A DNA stretch of 64,000 nucleotides from an uncultured Balneola sp. (lineage in GTDB: Bacteria > Bacteroidota > Rhodothermia > Balneolales > Balneolaceae), in NCBI GenBank assembly GCA_902529115.1, contig CABZVB010000007.1:1-64000 (forward strand), given 5' to 3'. The notes under the pieces were generated by a model. That model did not search any database. It was not told the origin of the DNA and was given only the letters and a program-made list of their open reading frames with translations. Numbering within the stretch: the stretch's first letter is position 1; every line of letters starts with the position of its first letter. Below, in pieces: positions 1 through 9,371 of this stretch. The position numbers were made by a program, and so were the translations under genes.

Positions 1-1431
1 CATATTGCAATTACTTGCATACTTCTACTCACATGTCGACCTGTAATGACTTCATCAGAGGACTTTTATTGGATAACTAATGTAACCATTGTGGATCCAA
101 TCGAAGGTGTTCAACCATCGAAGAATGTATTAATAAAGCAAGGTAGAATAACCGACATTACCAATTATGAAGAAATGGATAAAGTTTTCAGTATACACAG
201 TATTGATGGCCAAGGTCTTTATCTAATACCTGGTTTATGGGATGCTCACGTTCATTATGCTTTTGACGATAATATGCGACCCGCTATGAACGCCTTATTT
301 TTGGCTCATGGAGTAACAAGTGTTCGCGATACAGGCGGTCCCTTAGAGTTGGTAACAGAAGTTAGGAATCGGGCCCTAGAACAAACTACGAAGGCACCAA
401 ATGTGTATATAGCAGGGCCATTAATTGATGGTACACCTAATGTGTACAATGACTCTTCGCCGAGCTATCCTTTATTGTCCATCGAAAATAATTCGCCAAC
501 ATCCATACAATCTAACACTCAGCTACTAATAGATAATCAGGTGGATTTCTTGAAAGCATATGAAATGTTGAGTGAGACACAATTTCTGGAGCTCATGCGT
601 ATGGCTAGTGAAGAAGGACTTATGGTGACAGGGCATATTCCACTGAGCATGGATTTATTTTCTGCAGTCGAGGCAGGATTGAATGGGATGGAACATCTTC
701 GAAATTTTGAAATGTCGATTGCTACCAATTCACAAGAATTATTAAGAGAACGTTTGTCTATTCTCGAAAATCCAGACAGTCTAAGTGGTGCTGAATTGCG
801 TTCATCATTACATGCTAAACAACGCATGGATGCCATTAAAATGATCGATAGTACGCTATTGAGTCAGGCAACAAAGTTATTGGCTCAAAATTCAGTGTGG
901 CAAACACCTACTTTAGCTTTGTACAATAATTTCGCAACTCGTGAATTTCTGGCAGAGAATCAGATGGCTGAACTCGAAAAACTTCCATCGAAACTTGCAG
1001 AACAGTGGCGCGCAGCAATGTATCCAATGCGTAACTTAGCTATTGACCCTAATGCAGATATCGCTGTTTATATCAGATGGATGAAAAAAATGGTGCTATA
1101 CTTACACTCCAATAATGTACCGTTTATGGCGGGTACCGACACTCCAATTGGCTATTTGATACCGGGGCAAAGCTTGCATAGAGAGCTTGAGTTACTTGTG
1201 GAAAGTGGGTTTTCAAATGAAGATGCATTACAAGCTGCAACCATAAACCCAGCAACATTTTTAGGAGTAGAAGCAGAAGCTGGTCAGATAAAAGTTGGTT
1301 ACAATGCCGACCTAGTACTACTAAAAGGAAACCCCTTACAGAATATTTCTTTCACTCAACAAATACATGCAGTCATAAAAAATGGGACCTTTTGGAGCAT
1401 TTCTGAGCTAGACTCTATGCTGATTCCATAA
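1..1431 (+). CDS. amidohydrolase-family lipoprotein, 5' end outside window
   Basis: Metal-dependent amidohydrolase (imidazolonepropionase/prolidase-like TIM barrel). Counting from the Met at 46, the metal ligands are H68 and H70 (DAHVH), a probable carboxylated lysine K170 (DFLKAY), H197 (TGHIP), H217 (EHLRN) and D365 (AGTDTP). The C-terminus has the usual GxxADLVLL segment. The Met at 46 is probably not the start: the frame is open back to base 1 and reads a hydrophobic stretch ending LLLTC, a lipobox. The gene therefore starts upstream and the protein is probably exported and lipid-anchored. The substrate, perhaps a peptide or cyclic amide, cannot be told. Family assignment is firm; the lipoprotein call is inference because the signal peptide is incomplete here. 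Confidence 0.88.
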   Translation, partial: HIAITCILLLTCRPVMTSSEDFYWITNVTIVDPIEGVQPSKNVLIKQGRITDITNYEEMDKVFSIHSIDGQGLYLIPGLWDAHVHYAFDDNMRPAMNALFLAHGVTSVRDTGGPLELVTEVRNRALEQTTKAPNVYIAGPLIDGTPNVYNDSSPSYPLLSIENNSPTSIQSNTQLLIDNQVDFLKAYEMLSETQFLELMRMASEEGLMVTGHIPLSMDLFSAVEAGLNGMEHLRNFEMSIATNSQELLRERLSILENPDSLSGAELRSSLHAKQRMDAIKMIDSTLLSQATKLLAQNSVWQTPTLALYNNFATREFLAENQMAELEKLPSKLAEQWRAAMYPMRNLAIDPNADIAVYIRWMKKMVLYLHSNNVPFMAGTDTPIGYLIPGQSLHRELELLVESGFSNEDALQAATINPATFLGVEAEAGQIKVGYNADLVLLKGNPLQNISFTQQIHAVIKNGTFWSISELDSMLIP

Positions 1432-1587
1432 AGTATGGGTATCCAGATTCCTTTTTAAGAAAGTCAGCCAAATTCAAGCCATCCAAATTTCAAAAAAAGG
1501 AATTAATACCCTTGTAGCTTAGTTTGATATAATTCAACGGATTGCCATTCTAGTGCGTCCGGTAACTAAGATTCCAAATCCCTAAAT

Positions 1588-2352
1588 ATGAGCAGTAAAC
1601 CCATTATCCAATTGAAACAGCTTTCAAAAAGTTATCAAGAGGGTAATAAAAGACGATTGGTACTTAACGAACTAGAGCTTTCTGTGGCAGAAGGTCAAAT
1701 GTATGTGCTTTTGGGGCGTTCTGGTTCTGGGAAAAGTACGATGTTGAATTTGTTAAGTGGGATTGATCAGCCCGACACTGGGCAGGTAATTATTGATGGT
1801 ACCGATATTTCAAAGATGAATGAGAAGGACCGCACCAAATATCGGCGAGATAACATTGGGTTTGTGTTTCAGTCGTTTAATCTTATCTCAACGCTCACCG
1901 TTTTCGAGAATGTGGTACTACCTTTGTCTTTGAAAGGGGATAATCCAGCTGAGAGTAAGCAGAAAGCGCAGTTTTTTTTGGATCAAGTAGGACTCGGTGA
2001 TAGGGGAGGGAGCTATCCTGATCGGCTTTCGGGAGGTGAGCAGCAACGAGTGGCCATCGCAAGAGCCTTGGCTCATGAACCGAAGTTTATTTTGGCAGAT
2101 GAGCCCACAGGTAACCTAGATTATAAAACCGGAAGCTTGGTATTGAATATGCTAAGTGATTTGATTCGGGATAATAGTCGAACGATGATTATTGCAACAC
2201 ATGATCGGGAAATGGCCCAAATTGCAGATCAGGTATTAGAGCTTCGTGAAGGAAGTCTGCACACCATGAACGCATCATTGAATGTTGCCAAATTATCGGA
2301 ACAGGCACAAGCGATCAACGAAACTGAATCGACCAAAGCATTCCGCGCATGA
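1588..2352 (+). CDS. ABC transporter ATP-binding protein (MacB/LolD type)
   Basis: Cytoplasmic ATPase of an FtsX-type ABC system. Visible motifs are Walker A GRSGSGKST (residues 43-51), a Q-loop near VFQSFNL (93-99), the signature LSGGEQQR (147-154), Walker B ILADEPTGNLD (168-178) and the H-loop THD (204-206). Length (254 aa) is normal, with a short C-terminal tail. Its stop overlaps the start of the permease gene by 4 nt (ATGA), so the two are translationally coupled. Together with the following AttH-like gene it resembles the AttEFGH-type clusters of other bacteria. The cargo is not evident from the sequence; LolD-like lipoprotein release or export of a lipid are the main alternatives. Confidence 0.92.
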   Translation: MSSKPIIQLKQLSKSYQEGNKRRLVLNELELSVAEGQMYVLLGRSGSGKSTMLNLLSGIDQPDTGQVIIDGTDISKMNEKDRTKYRRDNIGFVFQSFNLISTLTVFENVVLPLSLKGDNPAESKQKAQFFLDQVGLGDRGGSYPDRLSGGEQQRVAIARALAHEPKFILADEPTGNLDYKTGSLVLNMLSDLIRDNSRTMIIATHDREMAQIADQVLELREGSLHTMNASLNVAKLSEQAQAINETESTKAFRA

Positions 2353-4898
2353 GCAGGAAGCACCAAGATTTACTCTGGCAGTCTAGCCTTCGGTTTCTAT
2401 TGAAACATCCATGGCACTTTTTGTTATCCATCTTAGGCGTGGCACTTGGCGTGGCCATGGTCATCTCAATTGACCTTTCTAACAGCTCAGCCCAACGAGC
2501 TTTTTCGCTGTCGGCCGAAGCCCTAACGGGCAAGGCTACCCATCAAATTCAAGGGTCTGGTGGTTTTTTGAGCGAACAGGTGTATCGGGATGTAAAACTG
2601 GCTACTGGATACCGAAATGCTGCACCAGTTATCGATGGCTATGGCAGGGTCCAAGGATTGAATCGCACTTTCCAGATACTGGGTGTGGACCCGATTGCAG
2701 AAGGGCCATTTCGAGATTTTTCAAGCCAGGATGGCGGCATTGACTTAGCTAAGTTTATAACAGGGCAACCTACAGCTGTTTTAAGTGAGCTAGTACTAGC
2801 AAATTTGGGTAAAAATATCGGGGATAGTCTTCAAATCTCCGTTGGTGGGCGACCATTTGTCCTGTTTATTGCTGGAGCTATTGCAACATCCAACAAGCCC
2901 AGTGAACAAGCCTTAGAAAGTGTTCTGCTAGTAGATATTAATACCGCCCAGCATCTTTTTGATATGGCTGGTCAGCTATCCAGAATTGACTTAATAATTC
3001 CAGATGAGAATGAAGAGTTAATTATAGGGTCACTATCGTCTAGCTTACCACAGGGTACACGTCTGGTTTCTTCTGGCTCACGTACGGACACCCTCAGTCA
3101 AATGACGCGGGCATTTGAACTCAATTTACAAGCATTAAGTCTATTGGCTTTACTGGTGGGAATGTTCCTTATTTATAACACCATGACTTTTTCGGTGGTT
3201 CAACGTTTACCCCTCATTGGTCGTCTCCGCGCCCTAGGAGTGACGAAATCGGAAATACTCTTCATGATTATAAGGGAAGCCGTGCTTATCGGCCTCATCG
3301 GCACTATGCTTGGGATAACGGCAGGTATCGGCTTGGCGCAATTTCTCCTTGGGCTAGTCACTCAGTCCATCAACGATCTCTATTTTGTGCTATCCGTTCA
3401 AGAATTGACCATCGATTTAGTTCCAGTGCTCAAAGCGGTCACGTTGGGCTTGGGCGCGACCTTAATGGCGGCTTTTTGGCCAGCTCGCGAGGCTGCAGAA
3501 ACAGAGGTTTCCACTGTTCTACGTCGCTCTTTAAGTGAATCTAGACTGGCTCAGCGCTTACCATCACTTTCTTTGATTGGGCTGGCTATTGGCCTAGCGG
3601 GTGGGGGTATTCTATTAATTCCCAATGGCGAAATTATCGCTGGATACAATTCATTACTCTTTGTCATTATAGGATTTTCATTAGTTATTCCCGCCCTAAT
3701 GGTGGGTTTGGTCGCCCTTATGCGTCCCATTTTTGGAGCTCTAAACGGGTTGATTGGTAAGATGTCGGTTCGTGGTGTGGTGACCGAGCTTAGCCGAACC
3801 TCAGTAGCAGTTGCTGCACTAGTTGTTGCCGTGGCTGCCTCGGTTGGGGTGGGTGTGATGGTCGATAGCTTCCGAGTCACTGTTGTATCTTGGTTGGAAT
3901 CTCAACTTCAAGCCGATATTTATGTGCAGCCCCCCAGTGCGGTAGCCCGCAAAGCCGATGCTCAACTGCAAGCCGAATTAGTTCAGATATTCAAAGAAAC
4001 CGAGGGGGTTGCTAGCGTGCACTCGGTTTTTAGCGAAGATGTGATGACTACGTATGGCAGTAGTAACCTAGTGACTACTTCATTGGGTGCCAAGGCGAGC
4101 CATTCCTACCAAACAAAAGAGATACAGGATGGCTTTTGGGAGCAGTTTGCCCTAGAAGAGGTGATCATGATTTCTGAGGTGTATGCCTACCGTTTTGGAG
4201 TTGGAATGGGGGATAGTTTGGGCATCATCACCGATAAGGGTATGCAGTATTTTCCAATTCAGGCTATCTACTTTGATTATGCCTCAGATATGGGGACTAT
4301 TACCATGAATCGTAGCTTATACGACCGTTATTTCGATAACCGCGCCATTTCCGGTTTGGCTTTATATGCCGATGATCAGACTGAGGTAGATGTACTGGTC
4401 AACCGTTTACGGGATAGTGTTGTAGGGGTACAAGAGGTCTTTATTCGTTCGAATAAAGGATTACGCGAAGCTTCGATCGAAATTTTTGACAGGACATTTA
4501 CAGTAACCGTGGTGCTCAGATTATTAGCTGTAGTGGTGGCCTTTGTTGGCATTTTAAGTTCGTTAATGGCGCTGCAACTCGAGCGGGCTAGAGAACATGC
4601 TGTGCTAAGAGCCAATGGTATGACTCCGGGGCAGTTATGGAACTATGTAATCACCCAAACCGGGGTTATGGGTGTGATTGCAGGGGTCTTGTCCATCCCT
4701 CTTGGGCTACTTATATCCTATGTCTTGGTCTACGTGATTAATCTTCGCTCTTTCGGATGGACTTTGGAATTTATTGTTAGTCCTCCACTGTTAATACAAG
4801 CGATAGGCCTTGCTGTTGGTGCAGCTTTGTTGGCAGGAATCTATCCCTCATGGAAAATGGCTAGAGCGAATCCAGCCGATGCATTGCGTAATGAATAA
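2349..4898 (+). CDS. ABC transporter permease with two FtsX domains
   Basis: Inner-membrane permease of 849 aa. An N-terminal membrane segment (about residues 20-45) is followed by a MacB-like periplasmic domain (about 45-240) and a first FtsX membrane block (about 260-380). A second helix group (about 405-500), a second periplasmic domain (about 515-700) and a terminal FtsX block (about 715-845) complete it. This duplicated layout is typical of exporters that use mechanotransmission rather than a classical channel. It overlaps the ATPase gene by 4 nt and is followed after 27 nt by an AttH/CrtC-like gene, so the three probably form one operon. No substrate can be read from the sequence. The domain boundaries are estimates from hydrophobicity. 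Confidence 0.9.
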   Translation: MSRKHQDLLWQSSLRFLLKHPWHFLLSILGVALGVAMVISIDLSNSSAQRAFSLSAEALTGKATHQIQGSGGFLSEQVYRDVKLATGYRNAAPVIDGYGRVQGLNRTFQILGVDPIAEGPFRDFSSQDGGIDLAKFITGQPTAVLSELVLANLGKNIGDSLQISVGGRPFVLFIAGAIATSNKPSEQALESVLLVDINTAQHLFDMAGQLSRIDLIIPDENEELIIGSLSSSLPQGTRLVSSGSRTDTLSQMTRAFELNLQALSLLALLVGMFLIYNTMTFSVVQRLPLIGRLRALGVTKSEILFMIIREAVLIGLIGTMLGITAGIGLAQFLLGLVTQSINDLYFVLSVQELTIDLVPVLKAVTLGLGATLMAAFWPAREAAETEVSTVLRRSLSESRLAQRLPSLSLIGLAIGLAGGGILLIPNGEIIAGYNSLLFVIIGFSLVIPALMVGLVALMRPIFGALNGLIGKMSVRGVVTELSRTSVAVAALVVAVAASVGVGVMVDSFRVTVVSWLESQLQADIYVQPPSAVARKADAQLQAELVQIFKETEGVASVHSVFSEDVMTTYGSSNLVTTSLGAKASHSYQTKEIQDGFWEQFALEEVIMISEVYAYRFGVGMGDSLGIITDKGMQYFPIQAIYFDYASDMGTITMNRSLYDRYFDNRAISGLALYADDQTEVDVLVNRLRDSVVGVQEVFIRSNKGLREASIEIFDRTFTVTVVLRLLAVVVAFVGILSSLMALQLERAREHAVLRANGMTPGQLWNYVITQTGVMGVIAGVLSIPLGLLISYVLVYVINLRSFGWTLEFIVSPPLLIQAIGLAVGAALLAGIYPSWKMARANPADALRNE

Positions 4899-4925
4899 CC
4901 TATTTGAGATTGTAATAATTGTACT

Positions 4926-6212
4926 ATGAAACTATCCTTCTGGCAAGTTATAACGATTCCACTACTAGTAGGCCTTGTGCTGTCTTGGGTTCTATTCTCC
5001 GAGTCAGAAGCTGAAATTAAAGCTACTATTTCTGCGGCTCAGGCCTTGAGTGGAGGCGACACAGAGGGCTACATCCAAGCACTTGGTCCTAGAGAATTTG
5101 TCTTTCCAGGCGATCATGGGGCTCACCCAGGTTTTAAAACTGAGTGGTGGTATTACACTGGGAATCTGTTTACCGAGGAGGGTAAGCAGATTGGTTATCA
5201 GTTCACCATTTTTAGAAATCAACTAAGCCCTTCAGTTGCGGGGAATGCATCAAGTCTAGCGCAAGATAATGATCGGCAGACCTCACAAGCCGGTTCGACG
5301 GATCCCGCACAAATCAAACCGGATGATTTTGTACGCATCAACCCAGAGTCAAAGGGAGCTCAAAATTCGGTATGGAATACTAATCAACTATATTTAGCGC
5401 ACTTTGCTATATCCGATGTATCGAAGAAAGAACATGTGTTTGACGAGCGCTACAGCCGAGGTGCCGCAGGTTTAGCGGGGGCGAGCGTGGACCCTTATCA
5501 AATCTGGCTTGAAGATTGGGAGATTACTCGGGTTAAAGATTTAGAGGCCAGTGATGAGCGTTTTCCAGTGAGAATTAAGGCCGAAATGAGTAATGGAACA
5601 GCTCTAGATGTGGTGTTGAATCCACTAAAACCGCTGGTTCTTCAGGGGGAAGAGGGCTATGATAAGAAAGGGGGTGAGGATGGAAATGCCTCCTTCTATA
5701 TTTCGTTTACGCGCATGCAAACCGAGGGAATACTACAAAAAGACGGCGAATCATTGGTGGTTTCAGGGCTGAGTTGGATGGATCATGAGTGGAGTACCTC
5801 AGCCTTGGATTCAGGGCAGACAGGTTGGGATTGGTTTTCGATTCAGCTGTCTAACGGATATGAGCTCATGTACTATCAAATTCGAAATACCGATCCTGAG
5901 TTACTCCCTCAAACCACCGGTAGTTTGGTTGCCCCTAATGGTCAGAAGAGAGATTTAGACCAAGGCGAAGTGCGTTTGGATGTGCTAAAGTATTGGACTA
6001 GCCCTTATACCGGGGCGCGTTATCCCGTGCAGTGGATACTAGCTATTCCTTCTGAAGAGCTAGAAATAGATGTAGCTACTGTGTTTGATGATCAGGAGAT
6101 GACGGTATCGGTGCAGTATTATGAGGGAGCCTTGCAAGTTTCTGGAAAATTCAGGGATAAGGCCATCAAAGGGAATGGGTATATCGAGATGACGGGTTAT
6201 GAGCAGGATTAG
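4926..6212 (+). CDS. AttH/CrtC-like secreted hydrolase-family protein
   Basis: Member of the lipocalin-like carotenoid 1,2-hydratase/AttH family. The hallmark EWWYYTGNL lies in the first quarter of the protein and DHEWS later (SWMDHEWST). An N-terminal hydrophobic segment (about residues 5-25) looks like a signal peptide or membrane anchor. The gene follows the FtsX permease closely, as attH follows attEFG in other genomes. A role in carotenoid hydration is possible by homology to CrtC, but no carotenoid genes are in the window. The association with an ABC exporter makes a cell-envelope lipid or export function at least as likely. The family is clear; the reaction is not known for this branch. 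Confidence 0.85.
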   Translation: MKLSFWQVITIPLLVGLVLSWVLFSESEAEIKATISAAQALSGGDTEGYIQALGPREFVFPGDHGAHPGFKTEWWYYTGNLFTEEGKQIGYQFTIFRNQLSPSVAGNASSLAQDNDRQTSQAGSTDPAQIKPDDFVRINPESKGAQNSVWNTNQLYLAHFAISDVSKKEHVFDERYSRGAAGLAGASVDPYQIWLEDWEITRVKDLEASDERFPVRIKAEMSNGTALDVVLNPLKPLVLQGEEGYDKKGGEDGNASFYISFTRMQTEGILQKDGESLVVSGLSWMDHEWSTSALDSGQTGWDWFSIQLSNGYELMYYQIRNTDPELLPQTTGSLVAPNGQKRDLDQGEVRLDVLKYWTSPYTGARYPVQWILAIPSEELEIDVATVFDDQEMTVSVQYYEGALQVSGKFRDKAIKGNGYIEMTGYEQD

Positions 6213-6258
6213 ATAGCTCCATATATTGGCTTGCTAACGATCCCAGTACCTACTCAAC

Positions 6259-7035
6259 TCACTCCCAAGAACCATAGACCGCGTTAGGCAGAAGCAACAC
6301 ATCGGATGAAATCCGTTCTATGAAGTCTTTGGTATCCACATTTTCTTGGGTGGTTTGTCTAAAATCCTTAATATTATCTCCTACTTCAAATATAATGGAT
6401 AAAGGCTTGTTCCAAATTTCTTTGACCTCTGGATACTCCTCCCAGCAATAGTTGGCTGTACCATTAGCGATTTGACTGCGTCGAAGATCTTTGTCATTCA
6501 TCATTCCTTGTGTTCCCACGGAGTTTCGGTCGGCTTGAGACCGCCCCATTATACAGGTGTTGTTACGGTTTAGTGGGAACTCTAGCGAGACTAAATTATT
6601 CCATGTATTTGAGTCTAGTTGGCGTTCACGATTGGTGATGAGTACGATGAGCCCCCCTTTTTCAAATACTTGGGTGACAAATTCAATCGAACCAGGGACG
6701 GGGGTTGCGGATTCTTCTTTTACCCATTCCGCCCAACTTTCCGATGAATATCCCAAGCCCAAAAGGTCACGTCGCCGGTTGTATTCCACATTATTTAGTA
6801 ATGTTTCATCTACATCCATAGCAACGACCCAAGGCTTTTTAGGTACTTCAATAGCGGCTATATTTCGGGTAGCCGTACGGTACAGATGTTCAGTTATAAT
6901 CTGGTATTCTGCGCTCTTCATAGTCCATTTTACTGCAGAACTTACTCCAAATTCTTGGTTGAACTGTTTATTAGGTTGGGTGCAGAATAGTAAGCTAGAA
7001 AAACAAAGTAGAATGAGCGCAAAGGATTTAGTCAT
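6259..7035 (-). CDS. class C acid phosphatase / 5'-nucleotidase, lipoprotein e(P4) family
   Basis: HAD-superfamily phosphatase of the outer-membrane e(P4)/OlpA type, which dephosphorylates nucleotides such as NMN or 5'-AMP outside the cytoplasm. The nucleophile motif DVDETLLNN (D74, D76), a threonine motif (ITNRE) and the acidic motif VGDNIKDF are present. I chose the ATG at 7035 rather than the in-frame ATG at 7077 because it opens directly into a signal peptide with lipobox LLFC (Cys18); the upstream start would put 14 extra polar residues before it. It is transcribed divergently from the luciferase-like gene, with a 13-bp inverted repeat in the shared intergenic region. A role in phosphate or nucleoside scavenging is inferred from the family. 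Confidence 0.88.
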   Translation of the reverse strand: MTKSFALILLCFSSLLFCTQPNKQFNQEFGVSSAVKWTMKSAEYQIITEHLYRTATRNIAAIEVPKKPWVVAMDVDETLLNNVEYNRRRDLLGLGYSSESWAEWVKEESATPVPGSIEFVTQVFEKGGLIVLITNRERQLDSNTWNNLVSLEFPLNRNNTCIMGRSQADRNSVGTQGMMNDKDLRRSQIANGTANYCWEEYPEVKEIWNKPLSIIFEVGDNIKDFRQTTQENVDTKDFIERISSDVLLLPNAVYGSWE

Positions 7036-7177
7036 AGGAGTACATTTAGCCAAGTTGGTAACTTTTTGTTGTGTCATGGTTGCTGATTGTATTGAGGTGA
7101 AGCTAAAAAAAAATCACCTTACAACCCACTAAACATACTAGATGTATATCATTCATCATATCAACGAGATTGATGCA

Positions 7178-7217
7178 GATACTAAAAATACTTTAACATT
7201 AAACTATTTTTAGTATC
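7178..7217. promoter_or_regulatory. perfect 13-bp inverted repeat, candidate operator
   Basis: GATACTAAAAATA at 7178-7190 is exactly complementary to TATTTTTAGTATC at 7205-7217, with a 14-nt spacer. It lies in the divergent region between the acid phosphatase and the luciferase-like gene, about 52 bp before the latter's ATG. No T-run follows either arm, so a regulator site or promoter element is more likely than a terminator. The binding protein is unknown. Confidence 0.4.
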
Positions 7218-7268
7218 TTATATTTAAATGAAGACTATTCATCAAGAAAGACAACATAACTTAATATC

Positions 7269-8345
7269 ATGAAACTAGGAATAGATAGCTTTGCTGCCGT
7301 GCAAGGACAACACGGAGAGCCCAGTACCCCAGATCAACGTGCCGAAACCATTGAAAATTTACTTACTCGAATCGAACTTATGGAAGAGGTAGGCTTGGAT
7401 GTGTTCGGTCTAGGAGAGCATCACCGTCAAGAATATCTAGACTCCTCCCCTTTAACTATACTAGCTGCCGCTGCCGCTCGTACGTTTAAGATTGAACTGT
7501 TAAGTGCGGTTACAGTACTCAGCGCACAAGACCCTGTGCGGGTATTTCAGCAGCTAGCGACGCTTGATATCATTTCCAAAGGGCGTGCAGGACTGGTAGC
7601 AGGTCGAGGGTCATTTTCCGAAGCCTTTCCTTTATTTGGACTAAACTTTCAAGATTATGATGATCTTTTTGAGGAGAAACTCGAGTTGCTGCTTCAGCTT
7701 AGAGCTGAGGAGAATGTGAATTGGGAAGGACGGTTTCGACCAGCACTCACCGGGCAAGGAGTCTATCCGCGGCCATATCAACCAGAAGTCCCTATTTATG
7801 TGGGTGTAGGTGGGACACCAGCATCCTTTGCGCGAGCAGGGCGGCTTGGTCTACCTTTGATGATAGCTATAATAGGGGGACAAACACATCGTTTTAAACC
7901 TTTAGTCGATATGTATTATCGAGCTGGAATCGAAGCAGGGCAAGCTCGAGAAAAATTAAAAGTAGCTGTGCATTCGCTGGGCTTTATTGCAAAGGACTCG
8001 CAGTCGGCTCACGAGCAATTTTTCCCAGGTTATGCAAAAACTTTTACTCAGATTGGGCAAGAGCGAGGGTGGGGTGGAGCTGTCACCCGGCAAAGTTATG
8101 AATCGCAGGCTGATGAAATGGGTGCATTGGTAGTTGGTAATCCGGAGGAAGTTGCGGACAAAATTGTACGCCATTCCAGAGCATTGGGGGGATTGACAGA
8201 GTTTCGTTTACATATGAATGTGGCTCATTTATCCCATGAGCAATTATCGAGTGCCATTTGTTTACTTGGTGAAGAAGTAGCGCCAATAGTTCGAGAAAAA
8301 TTGGGTACGCCTAGAAAGAAAGTAGCTGGTAGAATGTCTGAATAA
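7269..8345 (+). CDS. LLM-class flavin-dependent oxidoreductase
   Basis: Luciferase-like monooxygenase family TIM barrel of 358 aa. Family marks are the start MKLGIDSF, the stretch GLDVFGLGEHHRQEY (about residues 43-57), the RVFQQLATLD segment and GRAGLVAGRGSF. The C-terminal part carries a GNPEEVADKI segment typical of these enzymes. Such proteins use reduced FMN, or in some phyla F420, to oxidise small organic compounds; the substrate is not evident. The gene stands alone between a divergent phosphatase gene and a LysR gene. A 13-bp inverted repeat upstream suggests dedicated regulation. Assignment to the family is sure, the specific reaction open. Confidence 0.88.
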   Translation: MKLGIDSFAAVQGQHGEPSTPDQRAETIENLLTRIELMEEVGLDVFGLGEHHRQEYLDSSPLTILAAAAARTFKIELLSAVTVLSAQDPVRVFQQLATLDIISKGRAGLVAGRGSFSEAFPLFGLNFQDYDDLFEEKLELLLQLRAEENVNWEGRFRPALTGQGVYPRPYQPEVPIYVGVGGTPASFARAGRLGLPLMIAIIGGQTHRFKPLVDMYYRAGIEAGQAREKLKVAVHSLGFIAKDSQSAHEQFFPGYAKTFTQIGQERGWGGAVTRQSYESQADEMGALVVGNPEEVADKIVRHSRALGGLTEFRLHMNVAHLSHEQLSSAICLLGEEVAPIVREKLGTPRKKVAGRMSE

Positions 8346-8456
8346 CTCCATTAAGTGAGATTTATGTGTTTTTGGTTGGTACATGTCATGAGTAAAATGG
8401 CTAGTAATATATAAGCAAAAATTTATATATTATAACTGATTAATAAACATAAGTAT

Positions 8457-9371
8457 ATGTCTTTTACCCTGCATCAATTGCATATTTTTGCCGCCGTTGC
8501 TCAACAAAAAAGTATGACTAAGGCAGCTGAGCTGCTTAAAATGTCCCAGCCAGCTGTTTCTATTCAAGTGAAGAAACTGCAGGAACATTTCGGGATAGAC
8601 CTCTTTGAAGTCATTGGGAAGCAGTTATATTTGACGGAAGCGGGCAGAGAGTTGTACCATGCCCAGATTTTAGTACAACAAAGTCTCGAAAATGCTGAAA
8701 TGAGTTTATCGCAATTACGAGGGGCGATGATGGGCTCTTTGAATATTGCAGCTGTATCTACGGCAAAGTATGTGATACCTTATATATTAGGAGCTTTTCA
8801 GAAGCAACACGCCAATATTTCTATTTCTCTTAAGGTTTCTAACCGTGCGGAAGTAATCTCTGCGCTCAGAGAGAATGGTTGCGATTTTGCTGTCTTCTCA
8901 CAGCTTCCTAGCGATTTAGCGTTGGATTATACGGATTTAATAGATAATCCATTGGTATTTGCTGCAGCTAAAGATCATCCAAAACTCCGAAAACGACTCA
9001 AGGTGGCCGAATTGAAAGACGAGGCTTTGGTGCTTCGAGAGAAAGGTTCAGGCACGCGCATGGTTATGGAAGAGCTTTTTGAGAAAGAGGAGATACGCAT
9101 AAATCCGGTAATGGAGCTTAGCACAAATGAAGGTGTTAAGCATGCAATTATGGCAGGAATTGGAATTTCACTGGTTTCGGAGTTTAGTTTGCGCTTAGAA
9201 AAGGTTCATGGTCAAATAGGTATTCTTAATGTGGTAGGTTTTCCTATAAATAGTACTTGGAAATTGGTTCACTTACGCGGTAAGAGTCTAAGCCCTCTCG
9301 CTCAAACCTTCAAAACATACATCCAACAAACAGAGTTAACTACATCAACCTATGGAATCCCTACTATCTAA
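8457..9371 (+). CDS. LysR-family transcriptional regulator (CbbR/CmpR-like)
   Basis: N-terminal winged HTH (residues 1-62: MSFTLHQLHIFAAVAQQKSMTKAAELL, then MSQPAVSIQVKKLQ) followed by a LysR substrate-binding domain from about residue 90. The HTH and the ISLKVSNRAEV region resemble CbbR/CmpR-type regulators of carbon fixation and bicarbonate uptake. Its 3' end overlaps the start of the SbtA-type gene by 20 nt on the same strand. This is unusual for LysR genes, which are commonly divergent from their targets. The overlap strongly suggests that it controls, and is co-transcribed with, the transporter. The effector (2-oxoglutarate, a phosphoglycolate or other) is not visible. Confidence 0.9.
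   Translation: MSFTLHQLHIFAAVAQQKSMTKAAELLKMSQPAVSIQVKKLQEHFGIDLFEVIGKQLYLTEAGRELYHAQILVQQSLENAEMSLSQLRGAMMGSLNIAAVSTAKYVIPYILGAFQKQHANISISLKVSNRAEVISALRENGCDFAVFSQLPSDLALDYTDLIDNPLVFAAAKDHPKLRKRLKVAELKDEALVLREKGSGTRMVMEELFEKEEIRINPVMELSTNEGVKHAIMAGIGISLVSEFSLRLEKVHGQIGILNVVGFPINSTWKLVHLRGKSLSPLAQTFKTYIQQTELTTSTYGIPTI

Noticed and set aside
6557-7132. 191-codon open frame on the plus strand
   Set aside because: Antisense to the acid phosphatase gene, whose catalytic motifs are clear; no domain is recognisable in the antisense product.
8423-8435. AT-rich dyad TTATA-TAT-TATAA before the LysR gene
   Set aside because: Five-base arms of A and T only are expected by chance here; not enough for a LysR operator call.
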